In this document: positions 1-6,864 of the stretch, piece after piece | How the letters are laid out: the number at the start of each line of letters is the position of its first letter | Position numbering within the stretch: the first letter of the stretch is position 1 | Source: CAYXGZ01 sp964464755 | GTDB lineage: Bacteria > Planctomycetota > MHYJ01 > JACPRB01 | Assembly (NCBI GenBank): GCA_964464755.1 | Contig: CAYXGZ010000071.1 | Span: 1 to 14,928, forward strand | Length of the DNA stretch: 14,928 nt | Direction: 5' to 3' | Notes under the pieces: model-generated | What the model saw: only the letters and a program-made list of their open reading frames with translations | Databases searched by the model: none | Told to the model about the DNA's origin: nothing | Made by a program: the position numbers and the translations under genes

Positions 1-711
1 GGCCGCGATCATCTTCGGGATGATGTCCTTGCCGAAATCGTGGTTGCTGCCCAGGTCCTTCGCGTCCTCCTCGAGGACGCGCGACATGACCTCGGGCCGG
101 AAGACGTAGATGCCCATGGACCCCAGGCAGAGGCCGGGCTGGCCCGGAAGCGGGACGGGGTCCTTCGGCTTCTCCTGGAACCCGGTGATGCGGCCGGCCT
201 CGTCCACCTGGAGGACGCCGAACCCGGAGGCCTCGGAGCGGACGACCTCGACGGCGCCGACGGTGAGGTCGGCCCCGCGCTCCTCGTGGTGCCGGAGCAT
301 GAGGCGGTAGTCCATCTTGTAGATGTGGTCGCCCGCCAGCACGAGCACGGCCTCGGGCTTCTCCTCCTCGACGGCGAAGAGGTTCTGCCAGACCGCGTCG
401 GCGGTGCCCGTGTACCAGGACTCGCCGGCCGAGTGCTGGGGCGGCAGGGTCTCGAGGAACTCGCCGAGCGCCGGGTTGAAGTTGATCTGCCAGCCGTCGC
501 GGATGTGGCTGTTCAGGGAGCGGGAGCGGTACTGCACGAGCACGAGGAGCTTGCGCAGCCCGGAGTTCAGGCAGTTGGACAGCGTGAAGTCGATGATCCG
601 GTACACGCCGCCAAAGGGGACGGCGGGCTTCGCGCGGTCGCGGGTCAGCGGCTCCAGCCGCTGGCCCTTGCCGCCCGCGAGGATCACGACGACGGTGCGA
701 TTCAGGTCCAT
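1..711 (-). CDS. glgC: Glucose-1-phosphate adenylyltransferase (ADP-glucose pyrophosphorylase), 3'-truncated by window edge
   Basis: GlgC makes ADP-glucose and pyrophosphate from ATP and glucose 1-phosphate, the committed cytosolic step of bacterial glycogen synthesis. The 237 visible residues are the N-terminal nucleotidyltransferase domain. They show the ILAGGKGQRLEPLT loop (residues 10-23), AKPAVPFGG (27-35), RIIDFTLSNCLNSG (38-51), the YTGTADAV stretch (100-107), GDHIYKMDY (127-135) and FQEKP with its sugar-binding lysine (178-182). The C-terminal left-handed beta-helix regulatory domain lies beyond position 1, so allosteric residues there cannot be judged. The ATG starts 4 bp after the stop of the AspA/AstE-like gene, so it probably belongs to the same transcript. 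No strong Shine-Dalgarno sequence precedes it. It lies downstream of glgA and the GH57 branching enzyme, which fits the assignment. The family call is firm; true length and regulation are unknown. Confidence 0.95.
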   Translation of the reverse strand, partial: MDLNRTVVVILAGGKGQRLEPLTRDRAKPAVPFGGVYRIIDFTLSNCLNSGLRKLLVLVQYRSRSLNSHIRDGWQINFNPALGEFLETLPPQHSAGESWYTGTADAVWQNLFAVEEEKPEAVLVLAGDHIYKMDYRLMLRHHEERGADLTVGAVEVVRSEASGFGVLQVDEAGRITGFQEKPKDPVPLPGQPGLCLGSMGIYVFRPEVMSRVLEEDAKDLGSNHDFGKDIIPKMIAA

Positions 712-715
712 GGGT

Positions 716-1750
716 TCACTCGAAGACGAGGGATTTCTTCTTCAACGCCTGCTTCAGGTACTTGTAGCGCGGCCCGAGCTTCACGAGGTGCGCGACCGCG
801 GAGCCCGGGATCGCCATGGGCAGCGTGGCCGTGCCGACGACGAGCCCCGAGTACGGGGCCTTGATGCGCGTCATCTCGTCCCCCACCGGCTTGGTGAGGA
901 TCGCGATGTCGTCTCCCTTCTCGAGCACGTCGCCGGGTTTCACCTGGATGATCAGGATGCCACCCTTGGGCGCCCGGATCCACTTGTGATCCTCGACGAC
1001 GATCTGCAGGAGCGGCGGCTTGCGGTCCGCGGCGTGCATCCCGAGCTCCCCGAGGACGTTGAGGATCCCGTGCACGCCCTGGGAGATCAGGGACTGCTGG
1101 AACTTCAGGGGCTCGCCGGACTCGTAGACGATCGTCGGCACGCCCGCGCGCGTCGCCGCGTTGCGGAGCATTCCGGGGTCGCCGGGCATGTCGAAGATCA
1201 CCTCGCAGCCGAACGCCGCGGCCAGGCGCCGCACCTGCGGGAAGCGGAGGTCGGCCCGGACGTGCGGGAGGTTCGTGCGCCCCGCGGCCGCCGTGTGGAG
1301 GTCGATGCCGAACTCGCAGCGGCGGACGATCTTGTCGAAGAGCGCCGCGGCGATGTGGGAGGCCATCGAGCCCAGCTCGCGCCCCGGGAAGTGCCGGTTC
1401 AGGTCGCGGCCGTCCGGAAGGTCGCGGCTCAGGTTCATGAACGCGATGGGGTTCGCGATGGCGACGAGCAGCACGGTGCCGCGCAGCTTCGCCGGGTCGA
1501 CGGCGGAGCGGACCCGGCGCACCATCTCGACGCCGTTGATCTCGTTGCCGTGGACGGCGGCCGTGATGAAGATCCGCGGGCCCGGGAGGGCGCCGTGCAG
1601 GATGGTCAGCGGGATCGTGACCGGGATCGCCGTGTAGAGCTCGCTGATCTTGACCTTCAGGTCGGCCCGCTCGCCCGGGGGAACGAGCACGCCCCCCATC
1701 TCGAAGGGGTGCACGACGTGCGGGTTGTGGCGGCGGAGCGTGTCCACCAT
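716..1750 (-). CDS. Succinylglutamate desuccinylase/aspartoacylase (AstE/AspA) family zinc amidohydrolase
   Basis: This 344-residue protein belongs to the M14-like AstE/AspA family of zinc enzymes, which cleave an amide bond next to an acidic amino acid. Visible zinc and catalytic motifs are HGNE (His67, Glu70), DLNRHFPG (116-123), DLHT with the third zinc ligand His152, and YESGE (209-213) with the likely catalytic glutamate. Residues about 255-325 look like a lipoyl/biotinyl-type beta-barrel (KPGDVLEKGDDIAIL, then APYSGLVVG) but without the modified-lysine MKM motif. The gene starts 2 bp after the rimK stop and ends 4 bp before glgC. A GGAGG sits 8 nt before its ATG. Genes of this family are known neighbours of rimK, so I infer a role with RimK, for example removing or trimming acidic residues. 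The substrate is not shown by the sequence, and arginine catabolism (true AstE) is unlikely because no other ast gene is present. Confidence 0.85.
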   Translation of the reverse strand: MVDTLRRHNPHVVHPFEMGGVLVPPGERADLKVKISELYTAIPVTIPLTILHGALPGPRIFITAAVHGNEINGVEMVRRVRSAVDPAKLRGTVLLVAIANPIAFMNLSRDLPDGRDLNRHFPGRELGSMASHIAAALFDKIVRRCEFGIDLHTAAAGRTNLPHVRADLRFPQVRRLAAAFGCEVIFDMPGDPGMLRNAATRAGVPTIVYESGEPLKFQQSLISQGVHGILNVLGELGMHAADRKPPLLQIVVEDHKWIRAPKGGILIIQVKPGDVLEKGDDIAILTKPVGDEMTRIKAPYSGLVVGTATLPMAIPGSAVAHLVKLGPRYKYLKQALKKKSLVFE

Positions 1751-1752
1751 GC

Positions 1753-2634
1753 TCAGGCCCTCCGCCCGATCTTCGCCGCGTAGTCCACGATCATCCGGGC
1801 GACGTTCTTCCCCGTCGCCGCCTCGAGGCCCTGGAACCCCGGCGAGGAGTTCACCTCGAGGACCATCGGGCCCTCGGAGCTCTCGAGCAGGTCCACGCCC
1901 GCGACCTTCAGGCCGCAGGTCTCGGCGGCCTGGACGGCCGCGTGCTCGTACGCCGCGGGCAGCTTCACCTTCTCCCCCACCCCGCCGCGGTGGATGTTGG
2001 AGCGGAACTCGCCCTCGCGGCCGATCCGCCGCATCGAGGCCCGCACCTTGCCGTCGATCACGAGGGCGCGGAGGTCCTTGCCCTTCGACTCGGCGATGAA
2101 GCGCTGCAGCATGATGTCCTCGCCGAGGCTCCAGATCGTCTCGAGCATGGACTCCACGGCCGCCGCGCTGTCCGCGAAGATCACGCCCGTGCCCTGCGTG
2201 CCCCGGAGGAGCTTGAGGATCAGCGGCGTGCCGCCGACGAGCTCCATGAGCCGGTCGAGCCGGCGCGGGTAGCGCGTGATCACCGTGTCCGGCACCCGCA
2301 CGCCGTGCTGGGCCAGGATCTGGAGGCAGCCCAGCTTGTTCCGCGCGCGGGCGATCGGCCCGTGGTCGTTCACGCAGGGGACGCCCATCAGCTGGAACTG
2401 GCGCACGACGGAGATGCAGTACGCGGTCCCGTGCGTGCCGATGCGCGGGATCACCGCCTCCGCCTTCGGCAGCGGCTTGCCGTTCAGCAGCAGGCCGCCC
2501 TGCCCGCCCACGACGGAGATGACGCACTTGAGGGGGTCCACGACCTTGACGTCGTGGCCCGCGACCCCGGCCTCCTCGGCCAGCCGGTGGGTCGAGTAGA
2601 GCGACTTCTTGCGGCTCAGGATGAGGAGCTTCAT
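1753..2634 (-). CDS. rimK: RimK family ATP-grasp alpha-L-glutamate ligase
   Basis: RimK adds glutamate residues to a protein C-terminus (ribosomal protein S6 in E. coli) using ATP, and can also make poly-glutamate. The 293-residue product has the size of E. coli RimK (300) and recognisably similar segments throughout. The N-terminal part opens with ILSRKKSLYST and contains AVIPRIGT (60-67). The ATP-grasp part has ARARNK, the glycine-rich loop LLRGTQGTGV, FRSNIHRGG and the metal-binding EVNSSPGFQGLE near the C-terminus. It starts in an ATGA overlap with the stop of the GH57 branching enzyme and is followed after 2 bp by an AspA/AstE-like hydrolase. Its place among glycogen genes is unusual. 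Whether it modifies S6 or a protein of this locus cannot be told; no ribosomal protein gene is nearby. RimK family is firm; target is unknown. Confidence 0.9.
   Translation of the reverse strand: MKLLILSRKKSLYSTHRLAEEAGVAGHDVKVVDPLKCVISVVGGQGGLLLNGKPLPKAEAVIPRIGTHGTAYCISVVRQFQLMGVPCVNDHGPIARARNKLGCLQILAQHGVRVPDTVITRYPRRLDRLMELVGGTPLILKLLRGTQGTGVIFADSAAAVESMLETIWSLGEDIMLQRFIAESKGKDLRALVIDGKVRASMRRIGREGEFRSNIHRGGVGEKVKLPAAYEHAAVQAAETCGLKVAGVDLLESSEGPMVLEVNSSPGFQGLEAATGKNVARMIVDYAAKIGRRA
1759..1763 (-). promoter_or_regulatory. Shine-Dalgarno sequence of the AspA/AstE-like gene
   Basis: GGAGG on the minus strand lies 8 nt before the ATG whose first base is 1750, inside the last codons of rimK. 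It supports that start and suggests re-initiation by ribosomes finishing rimK. Confidence 0.6.
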
Positions 2635-4211
2635 CGGGCGAACACCCCGTAGTCGATCTCCTGGAAGATCGAGTCGCGTTCCTCGGCGGCGGCCAGCTCG
2701 GGCGTCTCCTTCCCCCCGGCCTCGAGCGCGTCGGCCAGGCGGTGGAAGCACGCGACGTGGCCCTTGAAGCGCTTGTGCGCGTAGGGCATCGCCGTGCCGA
2801 CGGTCATCAGGAAGGCCCAGTCGCTGGCCTGGGCCAGGAGCAGCTCGCGGGCCATCTGGTTGAGGAGCCTCCGCGCCGGGCCCGCGGCGCCGGGGTGGCG
2901 CCGCGCGAGCTCGACCATGCGGTCCTCGGCCCGGTGCTGGTGGCGGTAGATCCAGTCGTTGGAGGTGTTGATCCAGACCTCGGCGTAGCCCTTGTCGCCC
3001 CAGGTGCTCATCGAGGGGTCGACGGTCTGCAGCCGCGGGTCGAGCGCCAGCGCCTCGGAGGGCGAGACGAGCGCGAGGTCCGAGCCCGGGGCCGCCGCGC
3101 GGCGGGCGAGCTCCTCGAGGAAGCGCGGCCCCTCGAACCACCAGTGCCCGAAGAGCTCGGCGTCGTAGGGCGAGACGATGACGGGGGCCCGGCCGATGCG
3201 CCCCCGCAGCCAGCGGGACTGGGCCCCGCGGTTGAAGACGAAGTTCGCCGCGTGCTCCGCGGCGCGGGCCGCGGCCGCCGCGGGGTCGTACGGCTGCTTC
3301 GCGTGCAGCGGCACCTCGCCGGTGACGCGGTGGTACTTGATCCCGAGGTTGCGCCGGATCCCGTCCTCGTGGAGGAAGGGCTTCACGTAGGCGTAGTCGC
3401 CGTCGTAGCCGAGGTCGCGGTAGAACTCCCGGTAGACCGCGTCGCCCGGGTAGCCCTCCTTCGCGCTCCAGACCTGCTTGGAGCTCTCGAGATCGCGCGC
3501 GAAGACGGCGACGCCCGCGGGCGTCCGGACGGGCGCGAAGAGCCCCCGCTTGGGGACGCGCGAGCCGTTGAGGACCCCGTGGCTGTCCGTGAAGAAGTAG
3601 CCCAGGCCCGCGCGGGCCAGGTCGGCGTCCAGCCCCGGGCGGTAGGCGCACTCGGGCAGCCAGATCCCCCGCGGGGCCCGGCCGAAGTGCTTGCGGTAGT
3701 TCGCGACGGCGACCTCGAGCTGCGCGCGCACCGCCTCGGGCCGGCCCACGTTGGGGAGGAAGGCGTGGGTCGCGCCGCAGGTCAGGATCTCGACGTGGCC
3801 GGAGTCCTGGAGCGAGCGGAAGCCCTCGAGCAGGCGGCGCCCGCAGCGGCGGTCGAACCATTCCCGGGCCTCGGCGAACATCCCGCGGTACATCTCGGCC
3901 GCGGCCGGGTGCTGGGCCCGGGCGATCTCGCGCCCGCCCAGGTCCTCGAGCTTCGCGAGGTGCCGGGAGTAGCGCTCCTGCAGCATCGGGTCCGCGAGCA
4001 TCTCGCAGAGCGTCGGCGAGAGCGTCATCGCGAAGCGGAAGGGCACGCCCTCGTTCCGCAGGCGCTCCGAGAACGCGAGGATCGGGACGTAGCACTCCGT
4101 GATCGCCTCGAAGAGCCAGTCCTCCTCGAGGAAGCTCGGGTGCTCGGGGTGGCGGACGAACGGGAGGTGCCCGTGCAGGACGAGGAGCAGGCGGCCCGCG
4201 GGGTCAGGCAT
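2631..4211 (-). CDS. GH57 (DUF1957-type) 1,4-alpha-glucan branching enzyme
   Basis: This 526-residue enzyme matches the GH57 branching enzymes typified by Thermococcus kodakarensis TK1436, which create alpha-1,6 branches in glycogen and replace GH13 GlgB. The catalytic (beta/alpha)7 barrel motifs appear in order: HGHLPF (13-18), ILTCGATHAFLPN (142-154), WLPECAYRP with the likely nucleophile Glu187, and SPYDAELFGHWWFEGP (347-362) with the likely acid/base Asp350. The segment VWSAKEGYPGD (247-257) matches the mobile loop region near the active site, and ASDWAF lies in the C-terminal helical domain. Length fits the shorter bacterial and archaeal forms. The ATG overlaps the end of the DUF4912 gene by 8 bp, and the stop overlaps rimK in ATGA, so translation is probably coupled on both sides. 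Alpha-amylase activity is an alternative in this clade, but the neighbouring glgA and glgC favour branching. Confidence 0.9.
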   Translation of the reverse strand: MPDPAGRLLLVLHGHLPFVRHPEHPSFLEEDWLFEAITECYVPILAFSERLRNEGVPFRFAMTLSPTLCEMLADPMLQERYSRHLAKLEDLGGREIARAQHPAAAEMYRGMFAEAREWFDRRCGRRLLEGFRSLQDSGHVEILTCGATHAFLPNVGRPEAVRAQLEVAVANYRKHFGRAPRGIWLPECAYRPGLDADLARAGLGYFFTDSHGVLNGSRVPKRGLFAPVRTPAGVAVFARDLESSKQVWSAKEGYPGDAVYREFYRDLGYDGDYAYVKPFLHEDGIRRNLGIKYHRVTGEVPLHAKQPYDPAAAAARAAEHAANFVFNRGAQSRWLRGRIGRAPVIVSPYDAELFGHWWFEGPRFLEELARRAAAPGSDLALVSPSEALALDPRLQTVDPSMSTWGDKGYAEVWINTSNDWIYRHQHRAEDRMVELARRHPGAAGPARRLLNQMARELLLAQASDWAFLMTVGTAMPYAHKRFKGHVACFHRLADALEAGGKETPELAAAEERDSIFQEIDYGVFAR

Positions 4212-4716
4212 GGCTCGGCCCCGGCCGGACGTACCCGGCTCTCGGGAAGCCCGCGAGGACCGCGGCGTCGCCCGCCAGGCGGCGCCACAGCTCCCCCTCC
4301 TCCGCCGTCGGGACCCAGTCGGGGTCGACCTCGGTCGCGGCGCCGGCCCGCGGCGTCCGGACCCGGTTGCCCGTCAGCACCGCCTGGAAGCCGGCCCCGT
4401 CCGCGCGGACCAGGTCGACCTCGTACTCGGTGTCCGGGTCGGCCTCGAGGTACCAGGACCCGGACCCGCCGACGGGGACGCGCTGGATCCGCTCCCCGCC
4501 CGCGATCCGGCGGAGCCGCAGGGCGAAGTCGCCGCCCGAGGAGGCGGCCGGGAATTCCCAGTAGGTGAATATCCGGCGGGGATCGACGACGAGCGAGCGC
4601 AGCGCGGGGCGGCCGGAGGTCGCGGGGAGCTCCGGGCCCCAGTCGATGTAGGGGTCCGACGGCCCGGCGGGCCGGGGCGGCGGCGCGCGGTGCAGCGGGC
4701 CGGAGCCGGAGCTCAC
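4204..4716 (-). CDS. DUF4912 domain-containing protein
   Basis: A 170-residue protein of unknown biochemical function. The central region (about residues 30-120) fits DUF4912: DPRRIFTYWEFP is the typical signature, followed by a beta-rich stretch with SWYLEADPDTEYEVDLV. The first 25 residues are rich in proline, serine and glycine and look unstructured. The C-terminus holds an acidic WVPTAEEGELWRRLAG segment. No signal peptide or membrane helix is seen, so it is likely cytosolic. The GTG start at 4716 makes a GTGA overlap with the stop of the upstream GH57 enzyme, and a GGAG sits 8 nt before it; no earlier in-frame start fits as well. DUF4912 proteins are often found beside GH57 enzymes, and the tight coupling here to two of them suggests a carbohydrate-binding or accessory role in alpha-glucan metabolism. 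That role is inference. Confidence 0.8.
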   Translation of the reverse strand: MSSGSGPLHRAPPPRPAGPSDPYIDWGPELPATSGRPALRSLVVDPRRIFTYWEFPAASSGGDFALRLRRIAGGERIQRVPVGGSGSWYLEADPDTEYEVDLVRADGAGFQAVLTGNRVRTPRAGAATEVDPDWVPTAEEGELWRRLAGDAAVLAGFPRAGYVRPGPSHA

Positions 4717-6806
4717 GGGCGCCGCTCCGCCTTCTGCCGCAGGACCACGGTCCAGGGCTTGCCCGCCGCCAGCTTCAGCTTCCAGTGCGGCAGCACGGCC
4801 GTCCCCTGGTACGTGAGCTCGAAGCCCTCCTCCGACAGCGAGACGGTCTGCACCGGGTAGGTCCAGAACACCGTCGGGGCCGAGACCCCGAACTCGCCGT
4901 GCAGCCCGTACCAGGTCTCGTGCCAGCCGAGCCGGTCCCCCGCGATGGCCAGCCGCTGCGAGAGCGAGCCCACGGCCTTCCCGTCCGGCCCGAGGAACTC
5001 CGCCGCGGGCGCGTCGGGGCTCAGCAGCGCGAGGTTGAACTCCACGCCGAACACGGTCTCCAGGTCCCGCTCCGCGGTGATCGTGTACTTCGCCTGGTAC
5101 TCGCCGCCCTCGGCGCCGATCGAGACCTCCTTGACCAGCGACACGGGCACGCCCGCCGCCGTCCCGCGCCGGGAGAGCACGAGCGCGATCCGGCCCCCGC
5201 GCTTCTCCACGGTGTGCGCGTACCGGCCCGCCGCGAAGTCGCCCTGGTCCTTGAGGCCGCGCGCCACGTCGTCGTGCGTCGCCGCCGGGTCGTAGAAGTG
5301 GTCCACGAGCGAGCCGCGCGGGTGCGCGTCGTAGTACAGGTGCTCCTCGGGATGGCTCACCTTCGAGAGCACCTGGTCGTGGATGCTCTTCGCCTCGCCG
5401 CTCGAGGCGCCCGCCTGCCGCAGCTTCGAGTGGTAGTGCTCCCGCCGCCGCGCGAAGGACGCCCCGAGGTTCACGCCCGCGTCCCGGACGTCGATCTCGA
5501 CGACTTGGCCGCCGTGGGGCGGCAGCACGAAGAGGTTGAGCCGGTCGTTGTGCAGCCGGACGTCCTCGAGGCCGTCGAGGTCCAGGTCGAGGAGCTTGTA
5601 CCCCGCCCCGGCCTTCCGCTTCGGCCCGAGCTCGACCGCGTTCTCCGCCGCGATGAGGTGGCGGTACACCGAGCCGCGCAGGTGCGGCAGGTAGAGGCCG
5701 CCGAAGACGCCGTGCCAGTAGCCGCAGTTGCACTGCCCGCGGTACAGCTCCTCCTCGGCCTTCTTGCGGACCGGCGCGTCGGCCTCCGCGACCTTGGCGG
5801 ACACCGAGAGCATCCGCCCGTACATCAGGTTCGCCTCGGGGTACTTCGTCTTGAAGCCGCGCCAGGTGCCGCCGGGGAGGAAGTGCTTCAGCTCCTCGAG
5901 CCGGCCCTGCTTCCGCAGGTCTTCGAGCAGGCCCTCGTACTGCGCCTGGGCCGGGGCGGGCAGCGACCACTCCCCCATCTCGCGGTAGCTCGTCGAGGGC
6001 AGGTAGACCCGGCCCGCGGGCGGCCCGAGCTCCAGCGCCTCCTTGAAGGTCACCGTGCGGACCCGGTCCGCGTTGCGCTCGAGGGCGTCGAGGAAGCGCT
6101 CCAGCCAGCCGTCCTCGTAGACGTGCTTCTTCGTGTTCGGCCAGAGGCCGAACTTCTCGCCGTCGTCCGCGTACACGACGGTCCGCGTCCCCGTGTCGTC
6201 GGCGAAGCGCAGCAGGTAGTCGATCGTCGCCTGCGGGTCCTTGTACGGGATCGCGTAGCGGAGCTCCTCGTGGATCGGGAAGACCCGCAGGAGCGAGCCC
6301 CGGTCCTCGGTGATGAACCACCCGCCGAGGTCGGAGGGCGCGACGCCCGCCGCCTTGAAGTGGAAGTCGTCGAGGATCGTGTAGCGCACGCCCGCGCCGA
6401 CGAGCGCCGGGACGAGCGACTGCTCCCAGACCCGCTCGGGCAGCCAGGCCCCCGCGGGCTCGGCGCCGAAGTGCCGGGCGAGGAACTCGGACATCATCTG
6501 GACCTGCCCCTTGAGGTCGCGGTCGGGCAGCATCGTCATCACGGGCTCGAAGAAGCCGCCGCCGACGAGCTCCAGCCGGCCCGCGTCCGCCAGGCGGCGC
6601 AGGCGCAGGAAGAGGTCCACCCGGTTCTTCTGCAGCCACTCGAGCAGCGGGCCGCTGTAGTGCGCCGCGAACTTCAGGCCGGGGCGCCGCTCGATCCGCT
6701 CGAGGAACGGCAGGTAGGAGTCCTCGGTCGCCCGCGCGAAGACCGAGTCGAAGTTGTCGACGGGCTGGTGGTTGTGGAGGCAGAGGACGAAGTTGACGCG
6801 GGTCAT
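4713..6806 (-). CDS. GH57 4-alpha-glucanotransferase/alpha-amylase with DUF1925 and DUF1926 domains
   Basis: This 697-residue enzyme belongs to the GH57 clade of the Thermococcus litoralis 4-alpha-glucanotransferase (659 residues), which moves alpha-1,4-glucan segments between chains. GH57 motifs appear in order: HNHQP (11-15), GGGFFEP (82-88), WLPERVWE with the likely nucleophile Glu124, YADDGEKFG (212-220) with the likely acid/base Asp214 or Asp215, and STSYREMGEW further on. The spacing almost matches TLGT numbering (Glu123, Asp214). The middle part fits DUF1925, and the C-terminal 300 residues fit the DUF1926 beta-sandwich. I chose the ATG at 6806 because MTRVNFVLCLHNHQP is the normal family beginning; an in-frame TTG at 6857 would add 17 atypical residues. 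The gene follows a 58-bp gap after glgA and ends in a GTGA overlap with the DUF4912 gene. Alpha-amylase activity cannot be excluded. Confidence 0.92.
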   Translation of the reverse strand: MTRVNFVLCLHNHQPVDNFDSVFARATEDSYLPFLERIERRPGLKFAAHYSGPLLEWLQKNRVDLFLRLRRLADAGRLELVGGGFFEPVMTMLPDRDLKGQVQMMSEFLARHFGAEPAGAWLPERVWEQSLVPALVGAGVRYTILDDFHFKAAGVAPSDLGGWFITEDRGSLLRVFPIHEELRYAIPYKDPQATIDYLLRFADDTGTRTVVYADDGEKFGLWPNTKKHVYEDGWLERFLDALERNADRVRTVTFKEALELGPPAGRVYLPSTSYREMGEWSLPAPAQAQYEGLLEDLRKQGRLEELKHFLPGGTWRGFKTKYPEANLMYGRMLSVSAKVAEADAPVRKKAEEELYRGQCNCGYWHGVFGGLYLPHLRGSVYRHLIAAENAVELGPKRKAGAGYKLLDLDLDGLEDVRLHNDRLNLFVLPPHGGQVVEIDVRDAGVNLGASFARRREHYHSKLRQAGASSGEAKSIHDQVLSKVSHPEEHLYYDAHPRGSLVDHFYDPAATHDDVARGLKDQGDFAAGRYAHTVEKRGGRIALVLSRRGTAAGVPVSLVKEVSIGAEGGEYQAKYTITAERDLETVFGVEFNLALLSPDAPAAEFLGPDGKAVGSLSQRLAIAGDRLGWHETWYGLHGEFGVSAPTVFWTYPVQTVSLSEEGFELTYQGTAVLPHWKLKLAAGKPWTVVLRQKAERRP

Positions 6807-6827
6807 GGTGGGAGCGTGCCGGCGCCC

Positions 6828-6857
6828 ATGATAATCCAGCCCCCCCGCGGATTCCAA
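6828..6857 (-). promoter_or_regulatory. Candidate sigma70-type promoter before the 4-alpha-glucanotransferase gene
   Basis: In the 58-bp gap after glgA, the minus strand reads TTGGAA (6852-6857, 4 of 6 matches to the -35 consensus), an 18-bp spacer, then TATCAT (6828-6833, 5 of 6 matches to the -10 consensus). This is the most AT-rich spot in a GC-rich region. It would start RNA near 6821 and give a leader of about 15 nt. It would drive the 4-alpha-glucanotransferase, DUF4912, branching enzyme, rimK, AspA-like and glgC genes. Only by-eye consensus matching supports it. Confidence 0.35.
6833..6853. repeat. Short inverted repeat in the glgA/4-alpha-glucanotransferase gap
   Basis: AATCC (6833-6837) and GGATT (6849-6853) are perfect 5-bp inverted arms separated by 11 bases rich in C on the plus strand. 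They sit between, and slightly overlap, the candidate -35 and -10 elements, which is where an operator could lie. The arms are short, so chance is a serious alternative. No T-run follows, so it is not a classical terminator. Confidence 0.25.
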
Positions 6858-6864
6858 GGGGAGT

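Noticed and set aside
323..1783. Plus-strand open frame (486 codons) opposite glgC and the AspA/AstE-like gene
   Set aside because: Composition is skewed, with Arg/Val/Glu/Ala-rich translation and no domain; it crosses two genes on the other strand.
2742..4568. Plus-strand open frame (608 codons) opposite the branching enzyme and DUF4912 gene
   Set aside because: Same shadow pattern: no recognisable domain, and fully opposite genes with intact catalytic motifs.
6807..6857. Extended TTG start for the 4-alpha-glucanotransferase
   Set aside because: The extra 17 residues are unlike any GH57 beginning, while the ATG at 6806 gives the usual short lead to HNHQP; the extension would also cover the promoter-like site.
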